Of a stretch of 64,000 nucleotides of DNA, positions 60,193 to 64,000 are shown in pieces. The stretch spans positions 1,054,001 to 1,118,000 of the forward strand of contig VWZS01009934.1 of assembly GCA_013397075.1 (NCBI GenBank), written 5' to 3'. The stretch's first letter is position 1. Each line of letters begins with the position of its first letter. The stretch comes from Rhabdornis inornatus. Its lineage: Eukaryota; Chordata; Aves; Passeriformes; Rhabdornithidae. Position numbers and translations under genes: made by a program. Below the pieces are notes generated by a model. The model was not told the DNA's origin. It searched no databases and saw nothing but the letters and a program-made list of their open reading frames with translations.

Positions 60193-62390
60193 CAAAGGGT
60201 AGAATAAAAAAGTGCATTCATTTTTTAATTTGATTAGTAGACCATTTGCAGGAAGAAATAATTTATTAGAGAAAAAGGTATATCAGGTAAAAAGTACTTT
60301 TTGGTTAAAATTTTCTCCTATTTTCTATGAAAATAGTCTTCAAAGTGGAAACCTCATCATATTGCTTTATGCAAACTATCTGAGCCAAGGAAGAAGTTTT
60401 CGAAGAGTCTCCAAACACTTTTCCACTTTAGCAAAGACCTCTACCATTGATTTGATACTCTCTTTATGGATGAAAACCTTGTTCACAAATGAGAAATGTT
60501 TCCATTGAAATCACTTATCTAATAATAAGCCATTAGCATGTTTTCTTTCTGGAAGGGATGATGCCAAGTAAATTACTTTCATTATAGGTCAAATATCACC
60601 AGTACTAAGAGCCTTGGACATAGTTTTTAAATGCTTTGATGGATCTATATCAATGCACTTTCTACCACTGAGGACTTCTGAGATCTCAACTCATCAAAAT
60701 GTATTTATTCAGCTCAGCTTGCCCACTCAGCTCCAGTTCAGGCCTCTTCTTCACAGAAGAACTTCACTGAACAGTCAGAGGACACAAGAACAAAGAGGAG
60801 GGTTTTGTTTGTTTGTTTATAATTTTCCTTTGTGAGATCCCCTAGGAGCAGGAAAGAAAATCGTTCACAGTCTGGTAAGATCAGAACAGCAAAAGTATTT
60901 GCAGTATGGCACACAATAAAGCATTGCCTGCTTGGAAATACTGCACTCCCAGCCAGCACATCCTGTGAGACTCACAGATGAGCTCCAGATCCTGCTGCAG
61001 ACTTGCTCCGGGAGCTAAGATTCCACTCACCTCTGGAGACTATTTTTCCCTGGAGAGGCTCAAGATCTGGCCCACTATAGAATATCTGGTTATTTTTCTA
61101 ATTTTTTCCTCTATGAACGGGTAGCTTTTTAAATAGTGCTTTAAAATTTGGGTTGGTTTTCATTCCCACTGACAATGCTCATATCCAATTAAACTTTTAT
61201 TTATTTTACAAATCTGCTTTCTTTAATCTTGTCATGGAGCAGACCACTAATTCTCTCCTTCTGGATGGCTGCAATGAGACCACACACTCTCCGCTCTGAG
61301 CATCAGCAGACTGGAAAGAGATGAAAAGACGTAACTAGAACAAAATACCATTAGAAATCCAATGCTGTTTCCATCTGAATTGTTCTCTTATGGTTCCTCA
61401 CCAAGTTACTCACCAGAGATCTTTGGTCTCTGTGGACTATTAATGTGTTTTGGGGTTTTTTTGTTGTTTTTTTTTCCATTGGCGTATCATTCCAAAACTG
61501 GTCGCAAAGATGTATTCAAAGAACTATCAATTAGCTCTTGGAGGCAGCCCAAAACAAGCAGTAGCCCACACTATACCTTTTGGTTGAGACACCACATTCA
61601 GAAGAGGAGGTATTGAGCTGATCAACCTGAGTGAATAGAGGACCTCCTTGGAGTACCAAACTAGGGGATTTGTGAAGTTATATGCCAGTTGTATGGGAGA
61701 TAAAATCGCTATGCTAATGTGCTCATGGATTAGTTGCTTCCAAAATCACAATTAACATCTATTTGAAGTCTACAGTGGGTATCTGTGAAAACTGTGCTTT
61801 CTCTTTTTCAAGCAAATTGTTGAGATGGAAAACTTTGGGACAGCTACACAGACTGCAGTGGTCTACATTTTAAAGGGAATTGGAATTTAATCTCACCTAG
61901 AGATCATTCTGAGAACACTCATGTTTCCTGATTTGAAACTACGAAATATTCACTTTGATTTTGACAGCAGTGATATTATCTAAAGGACAGAGAGAATGTG
62001 GTTAGTACAGCTGCCTTGACATATGAAGTTCTCTTTTTTCTTCCTGTCCAAGATGACATCATTTTTTGTAACCTGTGTCTCACCTGAACATCTGAAAGAA
62101 AGCTATAGTTCAGAGACCTGGTTGTTCATTTTGCTCCATTTGCACAGTTCCTGGGGTAGTTGTTTATACATCTATTGATGCAAGAGACATTGGAGAATCA
62201 GTCTAAATTGTCAGTGACTGCTGCCATCTCTGCAGTCCTGTGTAATTCACATAAAATATTTTTTTGCCGTCAGGAATTCAGATACAGCCTTTCTCATCAC
62301 GACTGCTACTCTAGCTCATAGTCTTACTTCAAACTCATGATCTCAAGAGATAAATTCTATAATATATTTTATTATTTTAAGGACATTGCC

Positions 62391-62434
62391 ACCACTCAGA
62401 GAAGCAACGGCAACCACTCAGAGAAGTAATGGCT
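62391..62434. repeat. 22-bp tandem duplication
   Basis: Two adjacent copies of a 22-base unit beginning accactcagagaag. They differ at 3 of 22 positions (c/t, c/t and the last base), so the duplication is not very recent. Confidence 0.88.
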
Positions 62435-63009
62435 TACAAAGCAGGATACCTGTGGTGATCAATGGAGGACCCATGAGGATGGATGCTCTGTTCACAGATT
62501 CTTCAGTTTGTAGTTCTTACTTTGGACACATTCCTCTGCCAGCAGCCAAAGTTAGGTGTCTGTGCCTTTCCTCAAGCAGCCTTGGCTGCTGCTTCTGGAT
62601 CTGTCCCTCCTATTGACCAATGTTATATTTGCAACCAGATCTGCCTGGGACAGACATCATCTTGTGCCATGGGCAGAATCATTCACCTACTGTCTACAAA
62701 CATGTTCAGGAGCTGTGTGGGAGCTCAGCCTGCTCCAGCCACAGGGCTCGCTTTAGCACATGAGCTGCTGTGCATGGGCACCCTTTGAGAATGGCAGCAG
62801 ACAGAAAGGCCAGAACTGTGCACTTCCAACCACAGGATTTTCAAGGGAATCCAACTCTTCAGCAGCTCAAAGCCTTATTATGGCAGTTTTACATCAACCC
62901 ATCTCTTCATCTCTCGATTTTTTCATGCACAGAATGTGCATTTCATGATAATTTTTGTCCACACTTTGAGCATACAAACTCTAGGTCATTGCAGGCTTGT
63001 TGCTAGAGG

Positions 63010-63031
63010 TCTGTCAGTCTGTCAGTCTGAC
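63010..63031. repeat. Short (TCTGTCAG)n tandem repeat
   Basis: About 2.6 copies of an 8-base unit, immediately upstream of the CR1 that starts near 63043. Confidence 0.85.
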
Positions 63032-63042
63032 TTAGGTCCTAT

Positions 63043-64000
63043 AGAAGCTCATGGAGCAGACCATGACACATGCAGGACAACCAGGGGATCAGGCTCAGCC
63101 AGCAGGGGTTTGTGAAACATAGGTCCTGATTGCCTAACCCAGACTCATTCCATGAAAAGATGACCTGCTTAGTGGATGAGGGGAAGCCTGTGGATATTGT
63201 CTACCTGGACTTTTGTAAAGCCTTTGACACTGTTTCCTACAACATTCTTGCAGAGTAACTGACTTCTCATGGATGAAGATGGGTGCTCACATCTTCACCA
63301 CTTCATTGCCCTTCTATCAAGAACAAGTGCTGGGTCCTGCTCCCCCTGCAGGACTACAGGGTGGGGCAGAGTGGCTGGAAAGCTGACTGGGGAAAGGAGC
63401 CTTGGGGTGCTGGTCAACAGCCAGCTGAACATGAGCCAGTGTGTGCCAAGAAGGCCAATGGCATCCTGGCCTGGATCAGCAATAGTATGGCCATCAGGAC
63501 CAGTGCAGTGACCATGACCCTGTACTCGGCACAGGTGAGGCCACACCTTGAATCTTGTGTCAGTTCTGGGCCCCTCCGTTCAGGAAGGTCAGTGAGGGGC
63601 TGGAGTGTGTCCAGAGAAGGGCAATGGAACTGTTGAAGAGTACGGAGCACAAATCCTGTGAGGAGCAGCTGAGGGAGCTGGAGGTGTTTAGCCTGGAGAA
63701 AAGGAGGCTCATGAGAGACCTCATTTTTCTCTACAGCTAACAGAAAGGAAGTTGTAATGAGGTGGTCAGCCTCTTCTCCCAAACACCAATCAAATGGAAA
63801 AGAAGAAATTACCTCAAGTTGTACCAGGGGAGGTTTAGAAAAACTTCTTCATGAAAAAGGTTGTCAGGCAGTGGAACAGGCTGCCCAGGGAAGTGGTGGT
63901 CACCTCCCTGGAGGTGTTTAAAAGGTGTGTGCAAATGTGGCGTTTGGGGATGTGGTTTAGTGGTGGGCTTGGCAGTGCTGTATTAATAGTTGGACTCAAT
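63043..64000 (+). mobile_element. CR1 LINE, internally deleted, cut by the window end
   Basis: The + orientation CR1 starts near 63043 with ORF2 sequence ('catgcaggacaaccagggga'). RT motif A reads YLDFCKAFDTV (about 63200-63235), after which a stop (63256-63258) appears. At about 63290-63325 the copy jumps to the much later 'tgctgggtcctgc' segment, so roughly 300 bases of ORF2, including the region that should hold the F/YADD catalytic motif, are missing. The C-terminal region follows in shifting frames (LGVLVNSQLNMSQ; KKANGILAW; RELEVFSLEKRRL) to a stop at 63738-63740. The 3' UTR then runs to 'tggttta gtggtgggcttgg' and is still incomplete at base 64000. It is a relatively well-preserved but inactive copy. 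Confidence 0.94.

Larger units (their letters stand above)
53161..63009. other. Non-coding DNA, no gene recognised
   Basis: AT-rich, CpG-poor sequence. It contains a T/C-rich tract (55646-55712), an A8T7 palindromic run (59769-59783) and an ATA repeat (60175-60192). Bases 57880-58150 are AT-rich with several ATTA/TAAT cores and could be a conserved non-coding element, but this cannot be judged here. No open frame resembles a known protein. Confidence 0.6.

Noticed and set aside
1..64000. Endogenous retrovirus or LTR element, tRNA or rRNA gene, CRISPR array, prokaryotic operon
   Set aside because: No paired long terminal repeats, gag/pol/env-like frames, cloverleaf with A/B boxes, regularly spaced repeats or operon-like packed genes were found on either strand by reading. 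A RepeatMasker, tRNAscan-SE and Infernal run would be decisive.

Overview
The window looks like vertebrate, most likely avian, chromosomal DNA that is almost entirely non-coding. The evidence for a bird is that every transposon I can recognise is a CR1 LINE with bird-type 3' ends. These pieces carry the usual 'attggaaggtcttttccaacct / gattctRtga' type of terminus and are scattered on both strands. There are no Alu, B1/B2 or L1-like elements and few other interspersed repeats. Against this AT-rich, CpG-poor background stand two compact CpG islands. Crocodilians and turtles also carry CR1, so bird is an inference.

Layout. Bases about 110-1510 are a CpG island with an unusual core: an AT-rich imperfect palindrome, then a consensus TATA box (1046-1054, + strand), then GC-rich sequence and a 62-base pure purine tract. 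From about 1.5 to 46.2 kb the DNA is intron- or intergenic-like. It holds CR1 fragments (near 12.6, 17.7-18.5, 27.8, 30.9 and 37.9 kb), a CA microsatellite (4.4 kb), several A- or T-runs including a 51-base A-tract (32.1 kb), short perfect hairpins and small tandem duplications. A second, larger CpG island lies at about 46.6-47.7 kb. It has an inverted CCAAT box, GC boxes and good-looking splice donors on both strands, which suggests a promoter, possibly a divergent one. From 47.8 to 64 kb the DNA is again non-coding. It contains two larger CR1 copies with degraded reverse-transcriptase ORFs (51.9-53.2 kb and 63.0 kb to the window edge).

Genes. I could not recognise any host protein-coding exon. 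The long open frames inside the CpG islands come from GC-rich composition, and the remaining frames are no longer than expected by chance in 64 kb read six ways. The simplest reading is that the window carries first exons and promoters of one or two genes plus long introns or intergenic DNA, with the coding exons elsewhere. No rRNA, tRNA, CRISPR, integrase, retroviral LTR or prokaryotic feature was seen. I did not find convincing evidence of a new biological system. The most useful leads are the two promoter islands, the nested CR1 insertion and the flanked 51-base A-tract.
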